A stretch of 64,000 bases of DNA from contig NZ_CP011389.1 of the NCBI RefSeq assembly GCF_001007995.1, positions 3,076,501 through 3,140,500 of the forward strand. The letters are read 5' to 3'. Origin of the DNA: Deinococcus soli (ex Cha et al. 2016) (GTDB taxonomy: Bacteria > Deinococcota > Deinococci > Deinococcales > Deinococcaceae). Of the stretch, positions 1 through 9,980 are shown piece after piece. Each line of letters starts with the position of its first letter. Position 1 is the stretch's first letter. Under the pieces are notes generated by a model. The model was given only the letters and a program-made list of their open reading frames with translations. It ran no database searches and was not told the DNA's origin. The translations under genes and the position numbers were made by a program.

Positions 1-197
1 TCCCGGCGCTGGACATCCTGAAGTCCGGCACGCGCCGCGAGGAGCTGCTGCTGCAGCCCGAAGTCCTGAAGAAGATGTGGCTGCTGCGCAAGGTCATCAG
101 TGACATGGACCCGGCGGACGCCATGGAGATGCTGCTGTCCCGCATGGGCAAGACCCGCAACAACGTCGAATTCCTGGCGGCCCTGGCCGGCGGCTGA
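1..197 (+). CDS. rho: Transcription termination factor Rho, C-terminal end (partial)
   Basis: The last 64 residues of a protein whose 5' part lies outside the window; the reading frame starts at base 3 and ends at TGA 195-197. The tail reads PALDILKSGTRREELL, then WLLRKVISDMDP and MEMLLSRMGKTRNN. This is the highly conserved C-terminal segment of Rho, the hexameric RNA-dependent ATPase that ends transcription of untranslated RNA. The nucleotide-binding and RNA-binding domains are not visible here. No hairpin terminator was seen between its stop and the next gene. Confidence 0.93.
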   Translation, partial: PALDILKSGTRREELLLQPEVLKKMWLLRKVISDMDPADAMEMLLSRMGKTRNNVEFLAALAGG

Positions 198-236
198 CGT
201 CCGTCTACTCAATTCCCCCCCCTCGGAGCTCATACT

Positions 237-1574
237 TTGTCCTTTCCCTCCCTGCGCCGCGCGACGCGGCTCCTGACTCTCGGTGCGCTGCTGGGCCTCG
301 CGCACGCACAACAAGCCACCCCTGACGATCGCCTGCTCGCGCCGCTGCAACTGCACTTGGACGCCCCGGCGGACGTGGTCCTCAGCCGCGACACCGGCGA
401 GCGCGTGCTGGAGGTCGTCACGACCCGCGCGACGCCGCTGCCGAACGTCGCGCGACGTTACGGTCTGACGCCGGGCGCCGTGAAACTGGCCTCCACGCAC
501 GGCGCCACGCAGGTCGTGCAGCTGACCCTGCCCGGGCGCGTGCAGGCCCGGCAGCCGCTGCGGCCGCAGTCGGTCGTCACGTACCGCGTGCGGCCCGGGG
601 ACACCATCGCCCGGGTCGCGGGCCGCTTCGGGCTGACGGTCGTGGACGTGCTGGGCGTGAACCTCGACCGCACCAGCCTCGACCGCCTGCAGGTCGGCTC
701 GACCCTGAACGTCCCCACCGGGACGCGCGGGCTGCTCGTGCGGATCAAGCCCGGCCAGAGCGCCCTGTCCCTGATCGCCGGGTACGGCGCGGACCTGCTG
801 GCCACCGCCCGCGCGAACGATGTGCTGCCCACCGAACTCGACGTCGGGGACGAGCTGCTGCTGCCCGGCATCCGCGCCGAGGGTTTCGCGCAGCAGCTGG
901 CCGAGAAACGCGAGGCCGAGCGCCGCGCGCAGGTCGCCGCGCAGCGTCAGGCGCAGTACGAGAAGTTCGTCGCGTGGAAAAAGGGCCGCGAGAAGGCCCG
1001 CCTGGAAGCCAAGTACGCCGCGCAGGAACAGTACGAGAAGTTCCTGGCGTGGAAGAACAGCCCCCAGCGCAAGGCCGCCATCGCCGCGCTGGAACGCCAG
1101 CAGCAGTTCGAGGCCGCGCAGGCCGCTGCGCAGGCCCGCACCCGGCAGAACGCGCGGCAGGCCGCCGTGGCCGCCGTCAGTCTCACTCCAGGGCGCAGCG
1201 GGCTGATCTGGCCCATGCGCAGCTACCGCCTGACCAGCCGCTACGCGGAGCGGGACATCGAATTCCACCGTCAGGTGTTCCACGGGGGGATCGATCTGGC
1301 CGCGCCGTATGGCACGCCGATCTACGCCGCGTCGGCAGGTCGCGTCACGCAGAGCGGCTATGGGGCGTATGGTCTGAATGTGTTCACGCAAAGTGGCGAC
1401 AGCACCCTGGTCTACGGTCACATGAGCCGCACTGCGGTCGTGTCCGGGCAGTCGGTCCAGCAGGGCCAGCTGCTGGGGTATATCGGCTGCACCGGCGTCT
1501 GCACCGGGCCGCACCTGCACTTCGAGGTCCGGCTGAACGGGCAGACGGTCGATCCGCTGGGCCTGCTGCCATGA
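237..1574 (+). CDS. Exported LysM / M23-family peptidoglycan endopeptidase
   Basis: 445 residues from a TTG start at 237, with GGAG at 225-228 as ribosome site. A signal peptide (residues 1-25, hydrophobic LLTLGALLGLAHA) is followed by a LysM-like peptidoglycan-binding region (about 112-210), with the usual GDT(I)xxVAxRF pattern and two degenerate neighbours. An Ala/Arg/Glu-rich coiled stretch (about 215-310) carries two copies of QYEKFxAWK (residues 240 and 265). The C-terminal zinc peptidase domain has HGGIDLAAP (about 349) and HLHFEV (about 426), so the M23 metal ligands are present. It probably cuts peptide cross-links or activates amidases in the periplasm, like NlpD/EnvC; the intact ligands favour real catalysis. 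It overlaps the next gene by 4 nt (ATGA). Confidence 0.88.
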   Translation: MSFPSLRRATRLLTLGALLGLAHAQQATPDDRLLAPLQLHLDAPADVVLSRDTGERVLEVVTTRATPLPNVARRYGLTPGAVKLASTHGATQVVQLTLPGRVQARQPLRPQSVVTYRVRPGDTIARVAGRFGLTVVDVLGVNLDRTSLDRLQVGSTLNVPTGTRGLLVRIKPGQSALSLIAGYGADLLATARANDVLPTELDVGDELLLPGIRAEGFAQQLAEKREAERRAQVAAQRQAQYEKFVAWKKGREKARLEAKYAAQEQYEKFLAWKNSPQRKAAIAALERQQQFEAAQAAAQARTRQNARQAAVAAVSLTPGRSGLIWPMRSYRLTSRYAERDIEFHRQVFHGGIDLAAPYGTPIYAASAGRVTQSGYGAYGLNVFTQSGDSTLVYGHMSRTAVVSGQSVQQGQLLGYIGCTGVCTGPHLHFEVRLNGQTVDPLGLLP

Positions 1575-1966
1575 CCGCGCCGCGCACCGGCGTGCGCCTG
1601 CTCGTCGTGGACGACGAGGAACAGATCCTGGAACTGCTGGACCTGACACTGTCCATCCAGGGCTACGAGGTGTGCCCGGCAGGCAGCGGCCCGCGCGCGC
1701 TGGAGATCCTCGCGGCCGAGCACATCGACGTAATCGTCATGGATGTGCTGATGGTGCCCTGGGACGGGTTCGAGACGGTGCGGCGCATGGCGGCGCAGTT
1801 CGGCGCGGGCCTGCCGCCCGTGGTGTTCCTGTCGGGGCTGGCGCGGCCCGCCGTGATGCCGGAGCTGGGCCCGGACGTGGTGCAGGAGTATCTGGTCAAG
1901 CCGTTCCGGCCGTCGCAGCTGGTCGAACGGATCGAGGAGGCCCGCCGCCGCAAGGCGTCCGGCTAG
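1571..1966 (+). CDS. Single-domain response regulator (CheY-like)
   Basis: 131 residues that start inside the stop of the LysM/M23 gene (ATGA overlap), so the two are translationally coupled. Only a receiver domain is present: acidic pair in VVDDEEQ near the N-terminus, phospho-acceptor Asp in DVIVMD, Ser/Thr switch region near FLSG, and conserved Lys in YLVKPF. There is no output domain, so it must act by protein contact. The coupling to a cell-wall hydrolase suggests, but does not prove, a link between phosphorelay and wall remodelling. No histidine kinase is adjacent. Confidence 0.85.
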   Translation: MTAPRTGVRLLVVDDEEQILELLDLTLSIQGYEVCPAGSGPRALEILAAEHIDVIVMDVLMVPWDGFETVRRMAAQFGAGLPPVVFLSGLARPAVMPELGPDVVQEYLVKPFRPSQLVERIEEARRRKASG

Positions 1967-1982
1967 TCTGGACCCCCGGATA

Positions 1983-2031
1983 AACTGACCCCGCCGGCTG
2001 CGTCAATGTGACCCTCCCGGCGGGGTCAGTT
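1983..2031. repeat. 15-bp perfect inverted repeat between response regulator and pdxS
   Basis: Arms AACTGACCCCGCCGG (1983-1997) and its exact complement (2017-2031) flank a 19-nt spacer. The element can end transcription of the upstream gene, although no T-run follows. It also sits 7 nt before the pdxS -10 box, where an operator would be expected. Confidence 0.6.
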
Positions 2032-2037
2032 CTCTTC

Positions 2038-2043
2038 TACCCT
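2038..2043 (+). promoter_or_regulatory. -10 box TACCCT of pdxS (leaderless type)
   Basis: TACCCT followed by 6 nt and then ATG 2050. This places the transcription start at or beside the start codon and rejects the longer GTG 2008 reading. Confidence 0.6.
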
Positions 2044-2049
2044 GGGGGC

Positions 2050-2940
<891 letters not shown>

Positions 2941-2942
2941 AC

Positions 2943-3533
2943 ATGGCCCGTATCGGCGTGCTGGCCCTCCAGGGCGCGTTCCGCGAGCACCGCGCCGCCC
3001 TGGAACGCCTGGGCGCCCAGGTGGCCGAGGTCCGTCTTGCGGCGGACCTGGACGGCCTGCACGGCCTGATCCTCCCCGGCGGGGAGAGCACCACCATGGC
3101 CCGCCTGATGACCGAGTACGCGCTGTGGGAGCCCCTGCGGGCCTTCCACGCGCGCGGCGGGCAGCTGTGGGGCACCTGCGCGGGGGCCATCCTGCTGTCA
3201 GGCGAGGTGCAGGGCGCCCCACCGCAGTTCGGGCGGCAGGACAGCCTGGGCCTGCTGGACGTGACCGTGCAGCGCAACGCCTTCGGCCGGCAGATCGACT
3301 CGTTCACGACCGGGCTGGACGTGCGCGGCCTGGACGGCGCGTTCCCCGCCGTGTTCATCCGCGCGCCCGCCTTCGCCCGCGTCGGTGAAGGGGTGGAGGT
3401 GCTGGCCGAGTACGAGGGGCAGGCCGTCGCGGTGCGGCAGGGCCGCGTGCTCGCCACCGCGTTCCACCCGGAACTCACCGGGGATGACCGCCTGCACGAG
3501 CTGTTCCTCCAGGGCTGCCTCACGCCCGCCTGA
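2943..3533 (+). CDS. pdxT: Pyridoxal 5'-phosphate synthase, glutaminase subunit PdxT
   Basis: 196 residues. The class I glutamine amidotransferase hydrolyses glutamine and channels ammonia to PdxS. Visible: IGVLALQGAFREH at the N-terminus, LPGGEST oxyanion region, nucleophile Cys in WGTCAGAILLS, and the His-x-Glu dyad in FHPELTGD near the C-terminus. ATG 2943 starts 2 nt after the pdxS stop. A strong bidirectional hairpin follows. Confidence 0.96.
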   Translation: MARIGVLALQGAFREHRAALERLGAQVAEVRLAADLDGLHGLILPGGESTTMARLMTEYALWEPLRAFHARGGQLWGTCAGAILLSGEVQGAPPQFGRQDSLGLLDVTVQRNAFGRQIDSFTTGLDVRGLDGAFPAVFIRAPAFARVGEGVEVLAEYEGQAVAVRQGRVLATAFHPELTGDDRLHELFLQGCLTPA

Positions 3534-3544
3534 ACGCAGACGCC

Positions 3545-3579
3545 ACAGGCCGCCACCTTCGATCGGGGTGGCGGCCTGT
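3545..3579. terminator. Bidirectional terminator between pdxT and MFS gene
   Basis: 13-bp perfect stem: ACAGGCCGCCACC (3545-3557) pairs with GGTGGCGGCCTGT (3567-3579) across a 9-nt loop, between two convergent genes. Confidence 0.75.
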
Positions 3580-3589
3580 TCTGTATGGG

Positions 3590-4969
<1,380 letters not shown>

Positions 4970-4975
4970 CCGCGC

Positions 4976-4981
4976 AGCGTA
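4976..4981 (-). promoter_or_regulatory. -10 box TACGCT of MFS gene (leaderless type)
   Basis: On the minus strand TACGCT, 6 nt, then GTG 4969. It decides the start codon. Confidence 0.55.
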
Positions 4982-5034
4982 CTCCCGTGAAGGCCCCGTC
5001 AAGGGTGGGGCTGGATTCACACGTTCTGAATCGT

Positions 5035-5040
5035 TACAGT
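5035..5040 (+). promoter_or_regulatory. -10 box TACAGT of aldo/keto reductase (leaderless type)
   Basis: TACAGT, 6 nt, ATG 5047. It is divergent from the MFS promoter, about 53 bp apart. Confidence 0.55.
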
Positions 5041-5046
5041 CTGCCC

Positions 5047-6027
<981 letters not shown>

Positions 6028-6036
6028 GCCACAGCC

Positions 6037-6071
6037 GAAGGGGCCGCCGAGCATGCCTCGGTGGCCCCTTC
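6037..6071. terminator. Bidirectional terminator
   Basis: Arms 6037-6051 and 6057-6071 (GAAGGGGCC/GGCCCCTTC at the base, one G-T pair) with a 5-nt loop, between the convergent aldo/keto reductase and response regulator genes. Confidence 0.7.
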
Positions 6072-6083
6072 AGCGGTATCCGG

Positions 6084-6524
6084 TCAGCCGGCCCGTGGCG
6101 GCAGGCGCACGATGGTGAGCATGTACCGGCCCAGCGCCTGAATCGCGTCGTAGAACTTCCCGAACTCGACGGGCTTCACGACGTAACTCGCCGCGTACGC
6201 CTGATACGAACGCAGGATGTCCTCCTCGGCGCGGCTGGTGGTGAGCATGATCACCGGAATGGTCATCAGCTGCGGGTCCTGCTTGACCTCGCGCAGCACC
6301 TCCAAGCCGTTCATGCGCGGCATGTTGATATCCAGCAGGATCACGTCCGGACGGGGCCGGGCCGGATCGCGCAGGAACTCCAGGGCTTCCACGCCGTCAC
6401 GCGCGACGTGCAGGTGCGTGTGGATCCCCGCCTCCTTGAAGGCCTCCTGGGTGAGGATGATGTCGGCCTCGCTGTCCTCGACCAGCAGCAGGTGAATCGG
6501 AATGGGAGAGTGAGTCTGGGTCAT
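6084..6524 (-). CDS. Rcp1-like single-domain response regulator
   Basis: 146 residues. Receiver domain with LLVEDSEAD (acidic pocket), VILLDINMPRMNG (phospho-acceptor Asp), LTTSRAEEDI (switch Thr/Ser) and YVVKPVEFGKF (Lys). The long loop with RDPARPRP and the tail after KPVEF resemble the Rcp1/CheY family that partners with phytochrome-type histidine kinases. No kinase is adjacent, so the partner is inferred only. ATG 6524 has GGAGG 7 nt upstream, unlike its leaderless neighbours. Confidence 0.85.
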   Translation of the reverse strand: MTQTHSPIPIHLLLVEDSEADIILTQEAFKEAGIHTHLHVARDGVEALEFLRDPARPRPDVILLDINMPRMNGLEVLREVKQDPQLMTIPVIMLTTSRAEEDILRSYQAYAASYVVKPVEFGKFYDAIQALGRYMLTIVRLPPRAG

Positions 6525-6660
6525 GACGGTGCCTCCGGCCCCTGTGGGGACCACTGCGGCCCAGTCTGGCAGCCGCGCGTGACCGCCGCGTGCAGCGCGC
6601 GTTGGTGCTCCCCGCACGCTTCCTTATGGCTCCCTTGAGGACCCGCGCGCAGCGCTGCAC

Positions 6661-6666
6661 TACTCT
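6661..6666 (+). promoter_or_regulatory. -10 box TACTCT of DinB-like gene (leaderless type)
   Basis: TACTCT, 7 nt, ATG 6674. It sets the start and rejects the 28-residue N-terminal extension. Confidence 0.6.
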
Positions 6667-6673
6667 GGACGGC

Positions 6674-7099
6674 ATGAACGTCCTGCACTACGCGCTGGCG
6701 GGCGGCGCGGCCTTCCGCACCCCCGGTGACCTGCTGCGCGGCCTGACCCTGGACGAGGCCACCTGCGCCGTGCCGGGCCTGCCGTACACGCTCGGGGACC
6801 TTCTCGCGCATCTTCAGGTGACGCAGCGCACCAGCCTGGATCTCGCCACCGGCCGCGCCGACCGCTGGCCCGATGGGCTGGACGTCTGGCCTGCTTCCCC
6901 GGCCAGCGGGGCGGACCTGACGGCCCTGCTGGGCGACCTCCAGGCCGGGCTGGCCGAGGCGCAGGCCCTGGCTGCCGACCCCAGCAGCCGCGCGCGTGAC
7001 GTCCTGACCGATCTGGCGGCGCACAGCGCGTACCACTGGGGGCAGGTGGCGCTGATCCGCCGCCTGCACGGCACGCTGCCCGAACCGGAGGGCGCGTGA
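6674..7099 (+). CDS. DinB/YfiT-like four-helix protein
   Basis: 141 residues. Amphipathic helices and a His triad pattern (LLAHLQVTQ around residue 42 and AHSAYHWGQVALIRR near 115-130) fit the DinB/YfiT superfamily of metal-binding four-helix bundles. Many members are thiol-dependent transferases or have no known role. DinB-like genes are expanded in Deinococcus, some being damage-induced, but nothing here shows damage control. It overlaps the next gene by 4 nt (GTGA). Confidence 0.7.
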   Translation: MNVLHYALAGGAAFRTPGDLLRGLTLDEATCAVPGLPYTLGDLLAHLQVTQRTSLDLATGRADRWPDGLDVWPASPASGADLTALLGDLQAGLAEAQALAADPSSRARDVLTDLAAHSAYHWGQVALIRRLHGTLPEPEGA

Positions 7100-7650
7100 C
7101 GGTCCTCGTCGGCTCGCTGAACCCGGGCAAGGTGCAGCCCGTCCGGGAGGTCTTCGGGACGCTGTTCCCTGAACTGGAGGTCAGCGGCGCGGCGGTCCCC
7201 AGCGGCGTGCGCGACCAGCCGGTCGGGGTGGGGGAGACCCGCCGGGGCGCCGTGAACCGCGCCCGGCGGGCTGCCCGGCTGCCCGGCGCGACCTGGGGCG
7301 TGGGCCTAGAGGGTGGGGTGCGGGTCGAGCGGGGGCGCGGCTGGCTGTTCGGGGTGGTGGCCGCCGCGCGCGCCGGGGACGGCCTGCTCCTGACCGCCCG
7401 CACCGCCGAACTGCCCGTCCCGGAGGCTGCCCTGCCACGCGTGCTGGCGGGTGAGGAACTGGGCGGCGTGATGGACGAACTGCTGGGCACCCACGACCTG
7501 AAACGCGGCGCGGGCACGGTGGGCGCCCTGACCGGCGGGCTCGTGACCCGCCCGGCGGTGTGGGCGCAGGCGCTGGTGCTGGCCCTGGCGCCCGCGCTGC
7601 ACCCCGGGTTCTACCCGGCCGTCCATGCGGCGCGGACGAACGTGCGTTAG
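7096..7650 (+). CDS. DUF84 / YjjX-like inosine/xanthosine triphosphatase
   Basis: 184 residues from GTG 7096, which overlaps the stop of the DinB-like gene. The N-terminus VLVGSLNPGKVQPVREVF is the NTP-binding signature of the YjjX/ITPase-related fold. GVGLEGGV and the LGGVMDELLGTHDLKRGAGTVGALTGG segment are typical of DUF84. The known role of the family is hydrolysis of non-canonical purine NTPs to keep ITP and XTP out of nucleic acids, which would suit a nucleotide-pool cleaning role in a damage-resistant organism. Assigned by motif only. Confidence 0.82.
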   Translation: MTVLVGSLNPGKVQPVREVFGTLFPELEVSGAAVPSGVRDQPVGVGETRRGAVNRARRAARLPGATWGVGLEGGVRVERGRGWLFGVVAAARAGDGLLLTARTAELPVPEAALPRVLAGEELGGVMDELLGTHDLKRGAGTVGALTGGLVTRPAVWAQALVLALAPALHPGFYPAVHAARTNVR

Positions 7651-7661
7651 GCGCCGTCTGG

Positions 7662-7667
7662 TAGGCT
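7662..7667 (+). promoter_or_regulatory. -10 box TAGGCT of MBL hydrolase (leaderless type)
   Basis: TAGGCT, 7 nt, GTG 7675. Confidence 0.5.
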
Positions 7668-7674
7668 CGGGCGC

Positions 7675-8526
7675 GTGAGCACCTGGATCCAGTCCCGTCA
7701 GATCGGCCCCGCCACCGTCCACTCCCTGACCGACGGCCAGTTCCGCCTCGACGGCGGGGCGATGTTCGGCAGCGTCCCCCGCGCCCTGTGGGAACGCGCC
7801 ACGACCCCCGACGAGCTGAACCGCATCCGGCTGCGCATCAACCCCCTGCTGATCCAGCTGGGCGGCGAGAACATCCTCGTCGAGACCGGCATGTGGGACC
7901 AGGGCGGCGAGAAATTCGAGGCCATGTACGCCCTAGACCGCGACGAGACCGTCTTCCGGGGCCTGGACGCCCTGGGCCTGAGCCCCGACGACATCCACCT
8001 CGTGATCAACACCCACCTGCACTTCGACCACGCCGGACGGAACGTCACCACCCTGGGCGACCCCACCTTCCCGAACGCCCGCTACGTCGTCCAGAAACAG
8101 GAACTTCACGACGCCCGCCACACCCACGAACGCAGCCGCGCCAGCTACCTCCCCGCCTACATCGACCCCATCGAGCACGCCGGCCTGTTCGAGATCGTGG
8201 ACGGCGAACACGAACTGCGCCCCGGCCTGAGCGTCCTGCCGCTCCCCGGGCACAACCTCGGCCAGCAGGGCGTCGTGCTACGCCAGGACGGGCAGACCCT
8301 GGTGTACGTCGCCGACCTGATCCCCACCCTGGCCCACGCGCCCACCGCGTACATCATGGGCTACGACCTGTACCCCGTCACCACCCTGGACACCCGCAAA
8401 CGCCACCTGGGCCAGTGGTTCGAGGAGGGGGCCGTCATCTGCACGCCGCACGACCCGGACACCGCCTTCGCGCAGCTGCACCCCAACCCGAAGGGCGGCT
8501 TCACGCTGAATCCCGCGCAGCCCTGA
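7675..8526 (+). CDS. MBL-fold metallo-hydrolase
   Basis: 283 residues from GTG 7675. The metallo-beta-lactamase zinc motif HLHFDHAGR is intact (about residue 108). Further metal ligands fit LPLPGHNLGQQG (about 190), VADL (about 210) and CTPHDPD near the C-terminus. The overall pattern resembles the lactonase / quorum-quenching AiiA-like and related hydrolases that open with a short N-terminal beta region, but the substrate is not identifiable. A 7-bp GC hairpin (8582-8602) lies downstream. Confidence 0.86.
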   Translation: MSTWIQSRQIGPATVHSLTDGQFRLDGGAMFGSVPRALWERATTPDELNRIRLRINPLLIQLGGENILVETGMWDQGGEKFEAMYALDRDETVFRGLDALGLSPDDIHLVINTHLHFDHAGRNVTTLGDPTFPNARYVVQKQELHDARHTHERSRASYLPAYIDPIEHAGLFEIVDGEHELRPGLSVLPLPGHNLGQQGVVLRQDGQTLVYVADLIPTLAHAPTAYIMGYDLYPVTTLDTRKRHLGQWFEEGAVICTPHDPDTAFAQLHPNPKGGFTLNPAQP

Positions 8527-8581
8527 AGGCCCCGCACGGACGCCCATCGGGTCTTGCGCCGGTCAGCGCAGCCAGATGGGC

Positions 8582-8602
8582 TGCCCCGCGCATCACGGGG
8601 CA
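8582..8602 (+). terminator. Weak hairpin after MBL gene
   Basis: TGCCCCG (8582-8588) pairs with CGGGGCA (8596-8602). No T-run follows, so terminator function is uncertain. Confidence 0.35.
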
Positions 8603-8620
8603 TATGGCCGTCCGGCACGC

Positions 8621-8626
8621 TACCCT
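8621..8626 (+). promoter_or_regulatory. -10 box TACCCT of exported protein gene
   Basis: TACCCT ends 11 nt before ATG 8638, so the transcript would have about 4 leader bases. Confidence 0.45.
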
Positions 8627-8637
8627 GGGGGGCGTTC

Positions 8638-9195
8638 ATGCGTCCCCTCCTGCCCCTGATCCTCACGGCCCTGACCCTCCTGACCGCCGTTCAGGCCGCC
8701 ACCCCCGCACTGGACCCCAACTACTATCCGCACCGCCCCGGCACCCGCTGGACGTACAGCAGCGGCGAAACCCAGATCGTCGGGGCCCCCGTCATCCACC
8801 GCGGCGTGAAGGTCACGCCCGTCAGTCACCAGTACGGCAGCACCACCTACAGCCAGGACCTCCTGGAGTACCGCGCCGACGGCAGCGTCTGGCTGCGCGG
8901 CGTGAACGCTGCCGGACGCCTCAGCTGGTACAGCCCGCCCCTGCTCGTGTACCCCGCCGGGCCCCTCCAGACCGGCCAGAAGTGGCAGGCCGCCAGCGGT
9001 CCGCTGCGCATGACCGTCGCCGTCACCGGCACCGCCCCGCTGAAACTCGCCGCCGGGACCTTCAACGCCCTGATCCTGCGCACCGAAAGCGTCACCGGCG
9101 GCCGCAGCAGCGTCCAGCTGACCTACTTCGTGCCCGCGTTCGGCATAGTGCGCTACCAGACGGCCGACGGCAGCACCATCGACCTGCAACGCTGA
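8638..9195 (+). CDS. Exported protein of unknown function
   Basis: 185 residues. An N-terminal signal peptide (MRPLLPLILTALTLLTAVQA, cleavage near residue 20-22) leads a beta-rich, Tyr/Ser/Thr-rich domain beginning with PNYYPHRPGTRWTYSSGETQ. Proteins with this opening are common as secreted proteins of unknown role in Deinococcus-like genomes. I recognise no catalytic motif. It is not clearly co-transcribed with its neighbours, and the next gene is convergent 40 nt downstream. Confidence 0.7.
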   Translation: MRPLLPLILTALTLLTAVQAATPALDPNYYPHRPGTRWTYSSGETQIVGAPVIHRGVKVTPVSHQYGSTTYSQDLLEYRADGSVWLRGVNAAGRLSWYSPPLLVYPAGPLQTGQKWQAASGPLRMTVAVTGTAPLKLAAGTFNALILRTESVTGGRSSVQLTYFVPAFGIVRYQTADGSTIDLQR

Positions 9196-9235
9196 ACGCG
9201 TCGGGCCACCGACCGGCACGCGGCGCCTGGACCGG

Positions 9236-9877
9236 TCAGCCCCGGCGGCGCGCCCGGTACGTCAGCAGCGACACGTACATCTTCGTGCGGGCCTTCGCGC
9301 CCCCCCAGAAGCCCCGCTTCTTCTCCTTGACGACCTGCGCCACGTTCGGCAGTTCCACGTACGCCCAGCGCGCCCCGGTCGCCTTCAGGTGCCGCGTGAT
9401 CGCCGGTTCCGGCCAGCGTTCCGCCGCCAGGTCCGGCACGGCCAGCAGCCATTCGCGCCGGCACGCCCGCTGCCCGCTCAGGTGCGGCGTGAGCTTGTTC
9501 CCCCAGTCCGTCACGAACCCGCCGCCCTCGAACACCCCGATGCTCATGTCCAGGTCGCCGCGCCGCACCGGGTCGCACAGCGTCTCCAGATGCGCGGCGC
9601 TCAGGCCCGTCAGGTCCGCGTCCAGCAGGATCACCACGTCCGCCCGCGCCGCCCGCAGGCCCGCGTGCAGTGCCCCGCCCTTGCCGACATTCACCGCGAG
9701 ATCCACGACCTCCGCGCCGGCCTCCCGCGCCGCGCCGACCGTGCCGTCCACGCTGCCGTCGGACACCACGATCACCTCCGGCGTGAAGGACCGCGCCACG
9801 CGCACCACCCCGCCCACGGTGTCCTCCTCGTTGAAGGCCGCAATCACAACCGCGCAAGACACCGAGACACCCGACAT
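9236..9877 (-). CDS. Family 2 glycosyltransferase
   Basis: 213 residues. GT-A fold signature: VIAAFNEEDTVGGVV at the N-terminus, VVSDGSVDGT, and the metal-binding ILLDADLTGL. The NVGKGGALHAGL segment is typical of polyprenyl-phosphate glycosyltransferases and glucosyl-3-phosphoglycerate synthase-like members. The protein is short and has no C-terminal membrane helices. The start ATG 9877 was chosen because TACCAT stands 7 nt before it. An ATG three codons upstream (9886) overlaps that box. Confidence 0.85.
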   Translation of the reverse strand: MSGVSVSCAVVIAAFNEEDTVGGVVRVARSFTPEVIVVSDGSVDGTVGAAREAGAEVVDLAVNVGKGGALHAGLRAARADVVILLDADLTGLSAAHLETLCDPVRRGDLDMSIGVFEGGGFVTDWGNKLTPHLSGQRACRREWLLAVPDLAAERWPEPAITRHLKATGARWAYVELPNVAQVVKEKKRGFWGGAKARTKMYVSLLTYRARRRG

Positions 9878-9884
9878 GCCGCTC

Positions 9885-9890
9885 ATGGTA
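9885..9890 (-). promoter_or_regulatory. -10 box TACCAT of glycosyltransferase (leaderless type)
   Basis: Minus strand TACCAT, 7 nt, ATG 9877. Confidence 0.5.
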
Positions 9891-9980
9891 CCCGCCCGCG
9901 CCGCCCCCACCAACCCGGCGCCCGTCACCCACCACGCGCCCGGCGGCAGGCCCATCTCCCACAGCGCTCCAGGTCGCGCG

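Noticed and set aside
233..238. TACTTT as a leaderless -10 box for the LysM/M23 gene
   Set aside because: No start codon follows at 5-9 nt, and the box overlaps the TTG start that has its own SD.
6590..6673. 28-residue N-terminal extension of the DinB-like protein
   Set aside because: It would start upstream of the TACTCT box, and the domain begins at ATG 6674.
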